Positions 33,712 through 47,266 are shown, numbered from the stretch's first letter. The stretch: 64,000 bases of DNA from Vigna angularis (GCF_016808095.1 NC_068970.1:46225630-46289629); one strand, 5' to 3'. Notes: generated from the letters alone by a model not told the origin. Translations and numbers: made by a program.

Positions 33712-34530
33712 CTACCTAAAAAGGCTATGAACTCTCTCCAGAAGCCAACTTTGTGTTCAATAGTCATTTCTCAAGAAAACTATATAAAGAAGACTCACAA
33801 AAGAGAAGATGTTGTTGAAGTTGAAAGGAGGTGAAAGTAGAAGAGAAAATATGAGAGAGAGAACATATACAAGAAAGATCATTAAATATTAGCTTTGCTC
33901 TACCTCAAAGCTTATATTGTCTAAAGTTCTTGAAACTAAGAAAGAACTTCATAAGCCCCCAAATTGTATTGTATTGCATTGATCCTCTCTTTGAGAGTTA
34001 CTCAAATTTGTATTTATAGTCAAACACTGATTGTGTATATATTAAAATTCTTGTATTGACCTAAACGTATCAATTAGGATTGACTAGGGGAACCAAAAGT
34101 GGTTGAGAATACTTGTATACCAGGAGTGGTTAGAATACTTGGATACTAGGAATGGTTAAACTTGAACTAGTCAAAATTGACTTGGGGAACCAGGAGTGGT
34201 TACAATACTTGGAAACCAAGAGTGATTAGACTACTCGGTGTATACCAGGAGTGAAATGTACTCGTTTTTAATCTTAGATAAGATTAATGGAACCCCTTAA
34301 GAGTTCTTAAGAGCTTAGGACTGAGTGAACAAGTATAAAAATACTTGAGTTATTTCTTTCCCTGCTTAAAACATTTTCGTAAATGCTTCCTTAAAAACAC
34401 AAACATCTAATAGCTATTGCAGACCATCTAACTCCTACAATAAGCATTGATATGTGAAAGATTTAAGAAACACTATTCACCCTTCCCTTTTCTAGTGTTT
34501 CATAATGATTTCAACCTTTTTGCGAGATGT
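33712..34530 (+). mobile_element. Copia-type LTR relic
   Basis: It holds several copies of a CCAGGAGTGGTTAGAATACT-like phrase (34080-34260), the AGTGAACAAGTATAAAAATAC phrase typical of copia LTRs, and AGAAACACTATTCACCC at about 34470. It lies between element 2 and the right LTR piece of gypsy H. No TSD or coding part is seen. Confidence 0.4.
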
Positions 34531-34537
34531 TTCGTGT

Positions 34538-35372
34538 TGGGTGACAATTTATATGATTGTTTTGATTTATTTCTTTGTTTGTTTTGTATTGATCTGTATC
34601 ATTCCTAATTTTTCTAATGAGTATAATGGTTGCATGAATGTGTATAAAAACCTTTGATATATTTATGTATGGTATGGTTGTTGAGGGAATTTCAAGGAGA
34701 AATTCTTTGTTTTTGTGATGTTTTAGTATATGCTTAGCATTTGAGAGTTCAGAAAGGAGGTATCCTTATATACTATCAACCATTCAACTCATATAGAAAT
34801 GAATGAGGGTGGGGGAGAGAATGGCAAGAGGTATTTACCCTCGAGTTTTGGTATTAGGTGAGATTAACCTCGTGAGTATAGGGTGATAACCCTTGTGTTT
34901 ATGACTCTAGAGAGCATAAATACTACTACGAATACACACCTACAGTGAAGCCCTATGTAAAAGCTTGTATCCGGATTGAGTCTGGAGTCATTTGTATGTA
35001 TGTCCATATGAGTTATGATATTTTATAATTGTTGAACTAATATGTTATATACTTAATTTTATGAAGTTTTCTTTTGAATACTAGCTCACTTTACCTTTTT
35101 TTCTTTCTATGATGTTTCTCTTTTGCAATGATCACCTGTTAGTGGTGAGTAGAGTGAAAAGTAAGGATGCTATTGAGTAATAATTTATGTTTTAGTTAGT
35201 TGTTTGTGTAACAGTTTCTTATCTTTTAAAAATGTTATATAGTTTTTTTGTGATATTATACATATACTACGTTAGTATAGTTAAGACTATGGATAACTGA
35301 ATTAATATTTTGTATGATTTTATTTATGTGTTAACTTATAATGTTTTATACTATTAAATGGGTTGTTATAAT
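34538..35372 (+). repeat. Right LTR piece of gypsy element H
   Basis: It aligns with 11620-12506 in the same orientation, from CAATTTATATGATTG to TGGGTTGTTATA. Its left part is missing, cut by the copia relic. It closes the outermost element of the nest. Confidence 0.65.
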
Positions 35373-36770
35373 TACTATTATACATAATAATTACTAAGAT
35401 GAATTGGTTAAATATAAATAATGCAAATTTGAAATTATGTAATACAACTTTGATTTATGTACAATGTAAAACTTAATTAAAATTTTGAAAATATTTGTAG
35501 CGACAATAAGTAGTAAAATTCAAACATGAAATTATTCTTAAAAAACACAACTTTCACTTTCAATTGGGACATGTGATTATATATACAAGTTCGATTTCTA
35601 CATAGATAAATAACATAATTACACAGGGACATAAAGATTATATATTCGAAATTGAATAACATTTTTATATTCAATAACATTTTGATAGAAACATTATATA
35701 CTTTCCTGATAAATTTGAGTTTAATTTGTGTTTTTTTAACTTTATACCACCTTTGTAATCGTGTAGCATATAAAAATTGTAATGGTTTTGTTTATATTTA
35801 CAATTCTAAAGAAACAAAAATAAAGGCGAAAAAGACAACTCATACATGATGAACATTTCCCCGAAACCTGCCAAGGAATCTTTCACAATTATATATATAT
35901 AAAGGCAAAAAGCAAAAAAGATGCCTTCGAACTAGCAAAGAGTTTAAGCATGCGATGAAGGAAGCTGCCGGGAATATCAAGTGTGCTTTTAGGTCTTTTT
36001 CACGTATAATTCCTTAACCTTCAAATGTATCTTTTTTATGATTTCTATATATTTCAAATTCTAACTCATTTTCAAGTAAATTTCTTAATTGTTCCTTTTT
36101 TTTTTCAAACGTAAAAGTAATCAATAATCAATTCCACATTTAAATCATAAACTTACATGAGTCATATCATATGATTTCAACTATTTCTAAAATGATTTAA
36201 GTGCTTCCTATAAAAGAGAAGATAAAAAGTAAGCAAACTGGATAATGTTTGACAAAAGCAAGAGTTCAACTACTCATTTTAGCAATCAATGTCAGAAGTT
36301 ACAATCATCAACTCCTTTATTGCACTTTTTAAAACAACGTTTTCAACATTGAGTTAAATTAAACAAACTACATTCAATAAATAGAAAATAAAATCGATAC
36401 TATATTTATTTAATTTCTTAAAATATTTATAGAACTTTTGGAAAATAAAATTCTTAAAATATTTAATTTCTTATTTTTTCTTGCAAATAAAATTCACTAT
36501 CTGGAAAATGTTCAAAAAGTAATCAATGAGTGACACCACATCCTGTCCTCAACGTGGTAGACAGCATGTTTCGTAGAGTCAATAATTTATGTATGATAAT
36601 CTCTTTCGGCCACAATTTTAAAATAAAAATCACCAACTTTATTAAAGTGGTTCCAATATGACGAATGGTAGTTATATAGATATTACAATATTTTACTGAA
36701 CACTATTCATTAAATAACATAATAAAGCTATGCATATGTATATTTCTCATCATAACTAATGTAATGCATG

Positions 36771-36844
<74 letters not shown>

Positions 36845-37000
36845 TTTGATTTTTCTCTTTCTTCAAATGAATTTTTATATTGTTATCTTTTCAATTTTTT
36901 TTATCTTCTCTAACAAGACAAAAATAACTTCAATAAGTTAAATTTTTTAAATTAAGATTATAATAAATACTATTTATAGCTATCTCTTTTGGGTTATCTA
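35373..37000. other. AT-rich spacer without recognisable gene
   Basis: Only chance open frames. It contains a (TA)n tract of about 66 bases at 36774-36839. Confidence 0.6.
36774..36839. repeat. Long (TA)n microsatellite
   Basis: About 33 uninterrupted TA units. It is self-complementary and prone to hairpins and assembly error. Confidence 0.95.
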
Positions 37001-37002
37001 TT

Positions 37003-38465
37003 TATATTATGTATAATGGTCATTTACTTTTGTACAAGATTGAGAGAGTCTCAATCACTCCATAATTAGGATTATTAAAGTCAATCAAGTATAACAATCT
37101 AATCAAGTTACTTGCAAGTTTGTTTGCTAGTTCTCTCTCTTTTCAAACTATTATGCGATTATCATTACCTTGTATGTAAGCTATGTAAGTTTACGGTTTG
37201 AGATCGAACAAGTTCTGGTTCGGGACAAACAATCATATTACATTGGTCCCAAAACCTAAGTATTTGTTACAAATATTTGGAACAAGCACTTGAAAAGAAA
37301 ATTTGTTCTTTGAGATTGACATTTCGATCATCGGAGATGCCCTCAATGTATACTAGAACCCTTGACCAGAGAGCACCATCCTTATGGTTGAGATGGTGTT
37401 TGAAGGGTTGTACCTCCTTTGAAATGTGTGCCAATGCTTGTCAAAGTTGATGTGAAACGGTAGAATTCCTTGTCAGTTGGATTGAGTTTGATCTGACAAT
37501 TGTGATTTGGTAACAATTGAGTTCTTGCGTTTAGTTTTTTCTATAAATAGTGATGAGCTCTTCACCTTTACGTTGCTCATATTTTTGGTGACAAGTTGAA
37601 AGTATTTTTGTTTTGTGAAGGTAATAATGTCCTCTTCTAATGGTCTTTCGTCATCTAAGGAATTTTCGCGATCAAGTGGATGTGTTGTCGCTTTTAGAGT
37701 TGTGCTTGGGTGAGGAAAGTTCCATTAATATGAGTGTTAGTTCTTTGAAAGGTGATGAGGGAATAAATCTATTGATGATGAGAACATTCGAGAAGGGCCC
37801 CAACTCTTCTATTTTTACCTTATGCAAGCATTTTTAGCCCTAAGGGCCTTTATCTCTTAGTGTTTTTTTCTTTTTAAATTTCCAACCACCTTTTTAACTT
37901 TGATAATAATGTTGTACGATCAGTTCAATCTTCTCGAGTTGGTCCAACATTGCTAGTTACCTTTCGCAATGTTACCATAAAGTTATCTTGAGATATTTTA
38001 CTCTACCCTAGACTCCAAAATGTTCCTACAAAGTTGGGTGTGTCTCAATAATCCTTGGTTTTCTTCAACTTCTTTAAGAAACGTTGTGCACTATTGTGTT
38101 CTTGGTCTTTTGGGTTTCCTCAAAGGATACCTACAAAAGGTACTTTTATGTTCAAGTGAGATTTTCTCAATCGAGAATATAATATTATCATAAAAGTCCC
38201 AACTACCTTGGCTAGGTTAGCTATTTATACTATCCATAATTGCTTTTACCTTTGTATTGGCCTAATTGGGGGACAATCACTCCATAATTGGTATTATTTA
38301 GGTTAATCAAGTTTAACAACCTAATCATTTTATTCATGAGTTTGTCTACTAGAGTTCTCGATCTTCTTGCACTATTGTTAAAATGTTATGTGATTGTCAT
38401 GACCTTGTATGTAAGTTCAAGGTTCTAGACCAAGCAAGTTCTCAACATAAGACAAACAATCATAT
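37003..38465 (+). repeat. Direct-repeat pair around 1 kb, possible small LTR element
   Basis: About 235 bp at 37003-37240 recurs, diverged, at about 38225-38465. Shared text runs from CTATTTATA through CAATCACTCCATAATT, then AACAATCTAATCA-like text, then ACCTTGTATGTAAG, and ends GACAAACAATCATATT. The interior has no recognisable gag or pol. Size and layout fit a TRIM-like or deleted non-autonomous LTR element. Exact ends and TSD were not found. Confidence 0.45.
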
Positions 38466-39546
38466 TGTACAATGTATATATATAATTTTAGATACACCAT
38501 TATAATACTCCCACTTTAATAATTCTTTTTTATATTTTAGTAACTTCTAAAAATGTTAAATAAAAATGTATTAGGAAGAATCAATGTTAAAATATAAAGT
38601 TTATTAAAATATTAATCAAAATAACTTGATTAAATTCTTTAGCCATTAATAAAGACTGATACTTGTTTACAAGACCATTAACATTCTTTTTAATTTGAAA
38701 AACTCACTTGTAACTTGTTTATCATGGGGAAGACAAATACTTGTTTACAAGATGATTAACATTTTAGGCTAAAGAGAGTCTATTTCACAATTTTGGGTTC
38801 ACAATGTGTCAAAAGAAGTGAAGAGAAAAATTTAGATTGGTAAATGCTATACTTAAACTGAATTTGCAAGGGATGGACATTTAGTGGTGACCTTTGAGAA
38901 GGAGAATTATGATTGTAAGAAGGAGAGGGAGATACAACAACTGGAGAGACATGCGATGTAGAAATTATTCACTAGAATTAGGTAAAGGGTAAGAAAAATT
39001 AGGAATAACAATAATATCATCAACATATAAAGAAGTGTGAGATGTAGTGTTGCAAGTAGAATTTCAAGGAGAAGAATATGAAGCATTTATTTTGCATATT
39101 TCATCATATTGAAATCTTTTCATAGTATTCATAGTCCATCAAATACTGTTTTCACCTTTATATAGACTATTTCACGTATTTTTAGATGTTACCCATTTTG
39201 GTTTAATTGGGCAATTTTTGAATTCTTGCATATCTTAGGAACATTTTTATTTCAAGAGTAATTTAGCATTACATTATACATTTTAAGAAGATAAAAGTAT
39301 CATTCAATGCATAGCAAATTAAAAAAAAATTACATAACCATGGATTGTTATACTTGGCTAATTTATGTCAATTTTGGTTCAAGTAGTGAAATTGCGTTCC
39401 CAACATATTTTATTTTGTCATTGTATTGCATCCATACTCTTATATATATAAAAATGTGTCTAGACCAGTATCATAGCATTAGATTCAAGATTCTACATCA
39501 TCATAGTTGCCATCATAGCCATTTTTGAGGTTTTTTTGTTTCTAAC
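38466..39546. other. Spacer without recognisable gene
   Basis: AT-rich; only short chance frames. Confidence 0.6.
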
Positions 39547-39837
39547 TGATAACGGTTGAAAATACTGTTATCTGTGATTCAATTTTGATATTAAATCAAC
39601 CCTTTTTGACTTAGAAGTTTGCTTGAACTCATGTTTTTAGTATAGTTTTGTGAGTAAGTGAGTAGAGGGTAGATTTGATGATTTTATCACTAAATTTCCT
39701 TGATTTTGTAGGTTATTGGAATGATTTAAAAGAGGAGTTAAAGTACCAAGGAGTTGGAATGCAGAAAAAGAGAAAAAGACGCAGTGTAGAAAAGTCACGT
39801 TGAAGCTGAGCGCCAGAAAGGAGCATTGAGCGCTAGC

Positions 39838-42800
39838 TGTAAGATCCTTGAAAATATTTGTTAGTTACTATAAAAAAAAAAAAATTAGTGAATAGTAAAA
39901 AGTGAATAGTAAAAAGTGAATAGTAAAAAAAAAAAAAATATTTTTGGAAAGGATAAGTGTTACACGTAGCTTTGAGATCAGAATTCACCAATTTGCAAAT
40001 AAAAAATTATTTTTGCAATAGTAAAATGAATAAAAAAATGAATAGTAAAAATGAATAGTAAAAATGAATAGTAAATTTGTTTTACTATAAATAGCCAAGG
40101 AGGGGAGGCTGGAAATTTACACTAAAATTCTAGAGAAATTGTGAGAGAAGAGAGTTGGAGTAAATTCTAATTGAAGAGGGGAAATTCTGGAAGTTTCTGG
40201 AGAACGGTTTGAGAAGAGGAAACTAAGTCTGGAATAGAGGTAAGGGGAGCTAACTTTGAGTATTTCCCTTTGTATTATCTTGAGTCTTGAATATGCTATA
40301 TTTTGCTTTTGTCTGATCTTAAATCTTGAATATGGAGTATTTTGTTTCTGTATGATCTTGAATTTAAATGAGAGTATGCTTTTGTGTTGATATCCAAGTG
40401 TGATAGTTGTAAAATGTGATGTTGATTATGTTATGCCATTGGTATGTTATTAGTTGTTTATTTTTGTATTTTGGAAGGATTAGAAATTGTCTAACCGGCT
40501 CTGCCAGATTCAATTTCTTGTTTCCCCAAACATTTTATTGCTTTCCTTATTTATTTTTATTGTATTTTGGAAGGATTAGAAGTTGTCTAACCGGCTCTGC
40601 CAGATTCAACTTCTTGTTTCCCCAAACATGTTAATGTTCGTGTTATTTAATTATATTGTATTTTTGGATGGATTAGAAGTTGTCTAACCGGCTCTGCCAG
40701 ATTCAACTTCTTGTTTCCCCAGACATGTTAATGTTCGTGTTATTTAATTATATTGTATTTTTGGATGGATTAGAAGTTGTCTAACCGGCTCTGCCAGATT
40801 CAACTTCTTGTTTCCCCAGACATGTTAATGTTCGTGTTATTTAATTATATTGTATTTTTGGATGGATTAGAAGTTGTCTAACCGGCTCTGCCAGATTCAA
40901 CTTCTTGTTTCCCCAAACATGTTAATGTTCGTGTTATTTAATTATATTGTATTTTTGGATGGATTAGAAGTTGTCTAACCGGCTCTGCCAGATTCAACTT
41001 CTTGTTTCCCCAAACATGTTAATGTTCGTGTTATTTAATTATATTGTATTTTTGGATGGATTAGAAGTTGTCTAACCGGCTCTGCCAGATTCAACTTCTT
41101 GTTTCCCCAGAAATTTTATTGTCTTATCTATTTTTTTTATTGCATCTTTGTGGAAGGATGAGAAGTTGTCTAACCGGCTCTGCTAGATTCAACTTCTTGT
41201 TTCCCCTGAATTTTTATATTAATATTATTTTGATGGTAAGGGCAACTAATTATTTTTGTATGAATTTATAAATATACGAATGTTGAACTGGTGTTCTCTT
41301 GCGAAACTGTTTTATGACTTTTATTATATTGGGTGTTATAACTGAAACTGTTAAATTGTACATGTTGAGATGCGATGAATTTATTGAATGAGTTTGTTGG
41401 CTGAAATTGATCTTGTTGGAAGGTCTGGAGTAAGGGTTCTGTAATTGCTTATATATGAGTATTAAATAGATATACAGATACTGTTTGAGGTTGTTGTGAG
41501 AGGAAGTAAAAATATTAAAATTAGGCATTTTAGATTTAGAGCATAAGACAACAAGGTAGATAAATTAAATAAATAAATTGATTAATTATTGAGGGCCTCC
41601 GTTTGTTGGTAGGATAGAGGAACCTTAAAAACCTGAGTTGGCACATCCCTGATCATAGAGTAGCCCTGGCCTGGTCCAGTCAGTTGTGACTAGTCATATG
41701 TGCTGGCGTCGAAGGTGAGTTTGATGCGTTCAGACATCTGGGTCCTCTCCGGTGACCAATTGGAGTAAAGAAAAATTTCTACTAGGATGAAAATAAAATA
41801 AAACAAGTTGATTGTAGATGCATAATATTATCATGGTAAAAATTTCATATATATTTTATTTATTATTACATTGATCCCAGACTTTAATATGTAGTTCCTA
41901 CGATATGTTGATATATTTTGGTTGATCCATGATCTTTGTTTGGTGAAAATATGTTGAGTCATACTCGTTATGGGCAAAATGAGTTTATAATATGAAGCAT
42001 AATATATGGTAAAATGTTTAATTTATTGATACCAAAACGGGTTATTATGAATTCTTGATTAAAGAATGAACATGATTGAGTTAGGTGGATAAGAGGGTAT
42101 GAATTGTTGGTTTTATGAAATGTTGGAGTGGATATGAGAAATCATTACTTATGAAATGATGTTTACTACCGGGAGTAGTATGTTCGAGTTATACCATGAG
42201 AGTTTGGTATGAGCAAAGTAACACCTGAGGTTTATGAAAGCAGGCAGAAAGTAGTCTGACCATAAGGCTTTGACATAAACATATGATTCGTAAGTTATAT
42301 AGAAGCAGGCAGAGAGGGGTCTGACCATAAGGCTTCAGAAAGTAAGACATAGTATATAAGTGAGGCTTAAGGAAGCAGGTAGAGAGCAGTCTGACCATAA
42401 GGCTTCATGAGTAAGCATGGTACACTTGTAAGATTTATGGAAATGGGAAAGATGACTTTGATAATGACGAATTAATGACATCGGAATAATGATATTTTAT
42501 CAATTGTAGAAATACGTGATTAAAATATTTTTATTACAAGTTTAATGATTTTATGATAAGGTTGGCTTACCCTTATTTGTTTGTACTATGATCATATAAC
42601 TCATGTTATATGTGATTAGATAATGTTGCAGATGCGGTTGAAAAAGCTTAGAGATGAGAGGGATGCGGGGAAAAACTTTCAGGGATTTTTGTAAAAAGAA
42701 TAAATTTGTATTGGGAAGATTATGTTGTGTAAAACTTATAAGTTGAAATTTCAATGGTGAAGACTATATTGTTTAAAGTTTGTAAGTTTGGCATTGTACT

Positions 42801-42898
42801 TTGGATTAAATGAAATAAAGTTTGATTGTTTATAAGAGATATCAAATTAATTTAGTCTCTACTATCAGTAATACCCTTTAAAATAGTAGGGTGTTACA
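39838..42898 (+). mobile_element. Solo gypsy LTR, 3.06 kb, with perfect TSD
   Basis: TGTAAGATCC to GGGTGTTACA, flanked by exact CTAGC on both sides (39833-39837 and 42899-42903). The ends are those of chromovirus-type gypsy LTRs. It has no primer-binding site, gag or pol, so it is a solo LTR left by recombination, or a very large LTR. It carries short GAATAGTAAAAA repeats (39893-40075) and a 97-bp tandem array. Confidence 0.8.
40470..41215 (+). repeat. 97-bp tandem repeat, eight copies, inside the solo LTR
   Basis: CTAACCGGCTCTG recurs at 40491, 40587, 40684, 40781, 40878, 40975, 41072 and 41170 (spacing 96-98). The middle copies are nearly identical, the outer ones diverged, as expected from internal amplification. 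Each unit contains an 8-bp inverted repeat, AGAAGTTG with CAACTTCT, around the constant TCTAACCGGCTCTGCCAGATT part. Confidence 0.93.
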
Positions 42899-43931
42899 CT
42901 AGCCAGTCAAGGCTGAGCGCCAGAAAGGGGGGCTGAGCGATAGTTTCATATATCGCACAAAGCTTGGGCGCCCTTTTAGGGGCACTGAGCGCCAGTTTTC
43001 TCGCAAGCTCGCTTGGGCGCCCCACTTAGGGCGCTGAGCACCAGCGACGTTGGCCCATGATCCAATTTAGATCTATTTAAGGACTTGCACGACCTACGGT
43101 TGGTATCTCTTTATGGCTTGAGCACAAAAACACAGTTTTCGCCCCTTGGAGGCAGATTTGGGGATGTGGGAGCTCTCGTCTTCAGTTTCTAGGGTTTTTT
43201 TATCTCTTCCATTCCATTGTTCATCTAGTTTCTCCATGATAATGGAGAACTAAATCAATGTGTTGTTGGGGGACGATGTAACCTTGTGAACTCTCATGTA
43301 TTTGAATTGGTTTTAATTGATATATGCTTCTTTCATTAATGTTAGGGTTATTCTTCTTTGCTCTATGCTTGTTATGTTTAACTCATTCATGACATGATTA
43401 TTTGTTTTCGTGATATAGACACATACGGGGAAACCTAGATTTGGAGAATTTCTCCCAAAAGCAGTATTGCTTAGGGATGGGGATATGTGTTTTGGTTATC
43501 TTAAGCTTCTAATCGTAATGTAGAATTAATTATTAGGGATACAAGACATTATGATCTAGTAATTAAGGATAGACTTTCTTCGTCGAGACATCGGGTTTTA
43601 AGTAATTTAGAAAGTGATGTTAACATTAATGAAGAAGATGAATTCATATATGCATGAGAGTAAACTAGGTGAAATCTAAACCCCAACAACATAATAATCT
43701 CATATTATCAACTTCATCCATTCATTCTAGTGTTTAGCCTCAATTGATCAAATTGCATTCATGTTTATTTTTATTGTATTTGCATTCAAAACCCCAAAAA
43801 TTGTTCTTAAGTCTTAATTAGTTAAACAATTACACAATTGTTTAGTGTCGTGAGTCCTCTGGGATACTATACTTGGTCTTACCATTTTATATTACTTGAT
43901 ACGATTCGGTACATTTGCCGACATCTTAACA

Positions 43932-45320
43932 GTAACGCCTCAAATTCAGGGTGTCAGTGTTATTACATAAACCGATAAATTTCAATCTTTATCATAGCTC
44001 AAAAACGTATTTTAAAAAATATTATCATAACACTATTCACGTGGAAAATAGAAGTAACATGGGAATGCACTACGAAAGAAGTTAAAGCTCAAGTCAAACA
44101 TTATTATATCACCAATTTAGATATTGCATACATGTTCCCATTCGTTCCCACCAATAATAACCCATTTTCCTTTGGCAATAAACCGATTATCATGACACCA
44201 ATGTTCCTGGAGTCATCACTACTCCAAGGCTAACACCACTACCCTTTGAAGCCTTCATTGCACGTTCCACAACACAAATTCAAAGATGAACTCATGACAT
44301 ACAAATATAGTGCTAGGAAACTAAAATAGTCGTATAAAATGAAACCTCCAAGTATCATACACTGATATTTCCAGGGAATCAATAATAGAAGAAGAGAAAC
44401 ATGAACAAAAAATAATACCTATAATTTAGAGATAAACCGGATTAACACATATACCCCCCCTGAAAACACGTTAAACTCTCTTTGACACAAAACTCTAGGT
44501 GACCATGGACCACCCTTACCACCAAGAACTCTCCCTACCTGTGGCCTTCATAGTAGACCAGAACTTTCAGCATCCTTACCTTTCAGTCATTCGAAACAGT
44601 GATGAAAACAAGAAAAAAACATAAACCCAATTAATAACCAAGGTATCAATACACTCACACGTTACACCATCATATTATAAAAGGGAGGATCCGTGGAATA
44701 CACAATAGTAAAACAACAGCCATAAACAAAGAAATAATCTTAGGTTAGTACCCATGCAATGTATTCATGATCACCATCATTCTAAGAACTAAAATAATAG
44801 ATATACAACCCAAGGTCTCCCCCTACCTGTATGGATCTTTACTTTCCTTTTTATCTCACGTTACAGCCCCAAGGTCTCCCTCTTCAAGCTTTTCCTTCCT
44901 CTTCAATGGCTTCCCGCAACGCACACACAACTTTCTCATGGTTCTCGTTTTCCAGCGTCTCTCAACTCTCTCTCTCTCGCGTTTGTCCCAATTTTTCCTC
45001 TCTTCTCCATCCCTCCTTATGTATTTTTATTCACAAAGAAACAAACTCTAAAAGATATCTACTATCCTCTTTGGCCCTCATCCGTTACTTAAATCTATTA
45101 TATATATATATATATAGATATACCTATTCTGTTTATTTAATCCCTGGAGATACATGCTTGTATTTTCAGTTTCTCTTTTGTTCCCAAATAAGCGTTTCAC
45201 ACTTCTATCTCATGTTGTCCTCTTTTTTCTAAACATACTATATGCACTAAATCGAGGCCTCACACGCTACTTCTTTCTCTTTTTAAAAAAGTATCCCTCT
45301 TGAAAAACTTTTACATGATT
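43932..45320. mobile_element. LTR-like sequence, no gene
   Basis: The left end, GTAACGCCTCAAATTCAGGG followed by TGTCA, resembles gypsy LTR termini, and GAGGCCTCACAC near 45255 could be the other end. Pyrimidine-rich text with TCTCTCTCTC at about 44960-44980 and a (TA)n tract at about 45098-45122 looks leader-like. No reliable coding sequence. Family and orientation are uncertain. Confidence 0.3.
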
Positions 45321-45684
45321 CTCTCTACAATCAATAATTTTGCATTGGACCGCGATATGTTGACAACGTAAAATTGACAAAGTTTTGCCAATGATAGGTG
45401 TTAGTGTTCAATTCGTTCAATTTCAATAAATTTATTTAAAAGGAAACTGATTAGAAAAAGGGTTGAGGGGTTAAAGTGTGTTTATTCCGAAAGTACCCTT
45501 GTACGTGAAGTACTGTCTTCATTTGAGGGTTTTCATTTTTACTTCTTCTCTCTCCATTTTGTCCATATCTTCCTGGACGTTGATCAATCTCCTTCGCCGG
45601 TGTGTTCGAATTGTGCCCTTGTCTCTCCATTTTAGGTTTTTGATCGATCTACGTTGACGATTGGAGATCTTTGCATTGTGTGCA

Positions 45685-47033
45685 ATGGATTCCACCGTTG
45701 ACATTGGTTCTTTGAAGAAGGTAAGAACTTGAATGATCAATTTTTTTGTTTGTTTTTTTCGTAACAAGAAGTATACTTATTTTTGTGCAGTTGTTTGTTC
45801 GTCATTCAATGAAAAGCAAGTTTGTTGGTACAATGAAAGAACTAGTGAGTGAGGAGCACAAGTCAATCATTTCGAAGACGCCATTTAGATGGTTTTTAGA
45901 ACTTAAGAAAAATGTTAAAACGAGTAGGAATATTTTGAGCGAATTATTGATTAGATGGGTTGATGAGAGTGGTTGTTTATTTTTTCGGAGAAAGACTTGT
46001 GGAATTGAAGTCCATTGATGTATGTTTGAGTTTAGGGTTGAGTTCAGTTGGTGAGAATATTAAATTAAAGGAAAAGCAACTTATAGAGAGTGATTGTCGC
46101 AAGTACTTTGGTGATGAAAAGCAAGAATTGCAGTTCATATATGATTTCCTTAAGAAAAAACACAAGAAGTTGCCTTCAGCACATTTTTGTAGCTTGTACA
46201 TTTTGGTTGGAATTTGTGAAGTGTTGTTTCCTAATCGTAGCAAAACTGTCTTCCCAATTATGTTTGAAATTTTTGATAGAATAAGTGATTTGGGTAATTA
46301 TTGTTGGGGTCGTATAGTGTATCATTATCTATTTAGGAGTTTATGCAAAGCTTCTATAGCGTGGAAGAAAGGAGAAGGTCCGAGCAATGTGTATGTGGAT
46401 GGTTGTGTTTACGTGTTGCAGGTAAATGTTATACATTGATTATTGTTGGTATTGAATTCCAAATACTACTTATATCCCGTGTGATGTATTTGCAGGTTTG
46501 GTTTTGTGATCATTTCATTCCTTCTCATGTTCGTGTAGAGAAGTACCCTAGACTTTTGCATTGGATTAATATAAATGTGGGAGACAAGTTCATCAAACGT
46601 GCTATGGAGAGGGGTGTGGTATGTATTTCGTTGTCCATATTAAATTAGTTTGAATGAATGACTTTGTACAATGCTATTTTGGGTTTAATTTCAGATGCTT
46701 GATGATTACGGTGCATCAAGCAAAGAAATTAGTGAGTTGATTATGAAAGCATCCGTGAATACAATGGGAGAGGATTTGAAGGATGAAAATAAGGCAAGAC
46801 GCAAAAGCAAACATAGAGAAGCAGTTATGGCTGCTTTAGATGATCAAGATACTTTAATTGAAGAACTTGAAAAAGAGTTAATTGAATTGGAGGCCGAGTT
46901 GGTGGAAGAGAAGAATAAAGATGATGGTGGTTACTTCATGCTTTGTGCAACAGAGGACTTTCACAATGACTACGCAACGGAGGGAGGACTTTGTAGAACT
47001 CCGTACACAGGATATAGTCCGAAACTTTATTGA
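45685..47033 (+). pseudogene. ULP/DUF1985-like transposon gene, four exons, one frameshift
   Basis: Exons as read: 45685-45720, 45791-46421, 46496-46618, 46695-47033, all GT-AG and in phase. The protein begins MDSTVDIGSLKK, then LFVRHSMKSKFVGTMKELV, LSELLIRWVDESG, ERLVELKSIDVCLSLGL, YCWGRIVYHYL, YVDGCVYVLQVWFCDHF, and ends in an acidic coiled coil (EELEKELIELEAELVEE). This matches the N-terminal region of legume ULP1-type transposon proteins (DUF1985-like), not the protease itself. A one-base indel in the T-run near 45980-45990 breaks exon 2; both sides remain open, so the lesion is recent or a sequence error. Host function is not expected. Confidence 0.6.
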
Positions 47034-47266
47034 TTTTTGTAATTAGTTAATAGTGTAATATTGTTATATGTTATAATGTATGGATCCTTCTAAATGTATG
47101 AGAAGAAATTTAATTAATGTTACTGAAGACATTGGTTAATGCAATTGAGTATATTATGTTCGTTTGATTTCTCGTTGTGTAGTATTATTTAGGATTTATC
47201 TTTAATATGGTTGGAGAAACCAACGTGGTGGGAAGACCCCCGTAAGGGTGCTATTAGGATGATAGT

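Larger units (their letters stand above)
39547..43931 (+). mobile_element. Solo LTR of Athila-like family, split by a second solo LTR
   Basis: It starts TGATAACGGTTGAAAA and ends TTTGCCGACATCTTAACA, the family pattern. The flanks are CTAAC (39542-39546) and GTAAC (43932-43936), four of five matching, so a decayed TSD is likely. Removing the inner insertion leaves about 1.32 kb. The promoter-region cluster is of the GGGCGCC/GAGCGC type (42950-43050), as in the solo LTR at 13581. Confidence 0.75.

Noticed and set aside
36774..36839. (TA)n tract as a replication origin or matrix attachment region
   Set aside because: Simple microsatellite; nothing else in the surroundings supports a function.
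37640..37837. Ser-rich start (MSSSNGLSSSKEF in another frame) as a captured gene
   Set aside because: Too short, stops soon, and composition is simple; not enough to call a captured exon.
44831..45232. Open frame of 133 codons as a gene
   Set aside because: Low-complexity Ser/Phe/Leu reading of a CT-rich leader-like stretch, overlapped by another frame of the same kind; no family resemblance.
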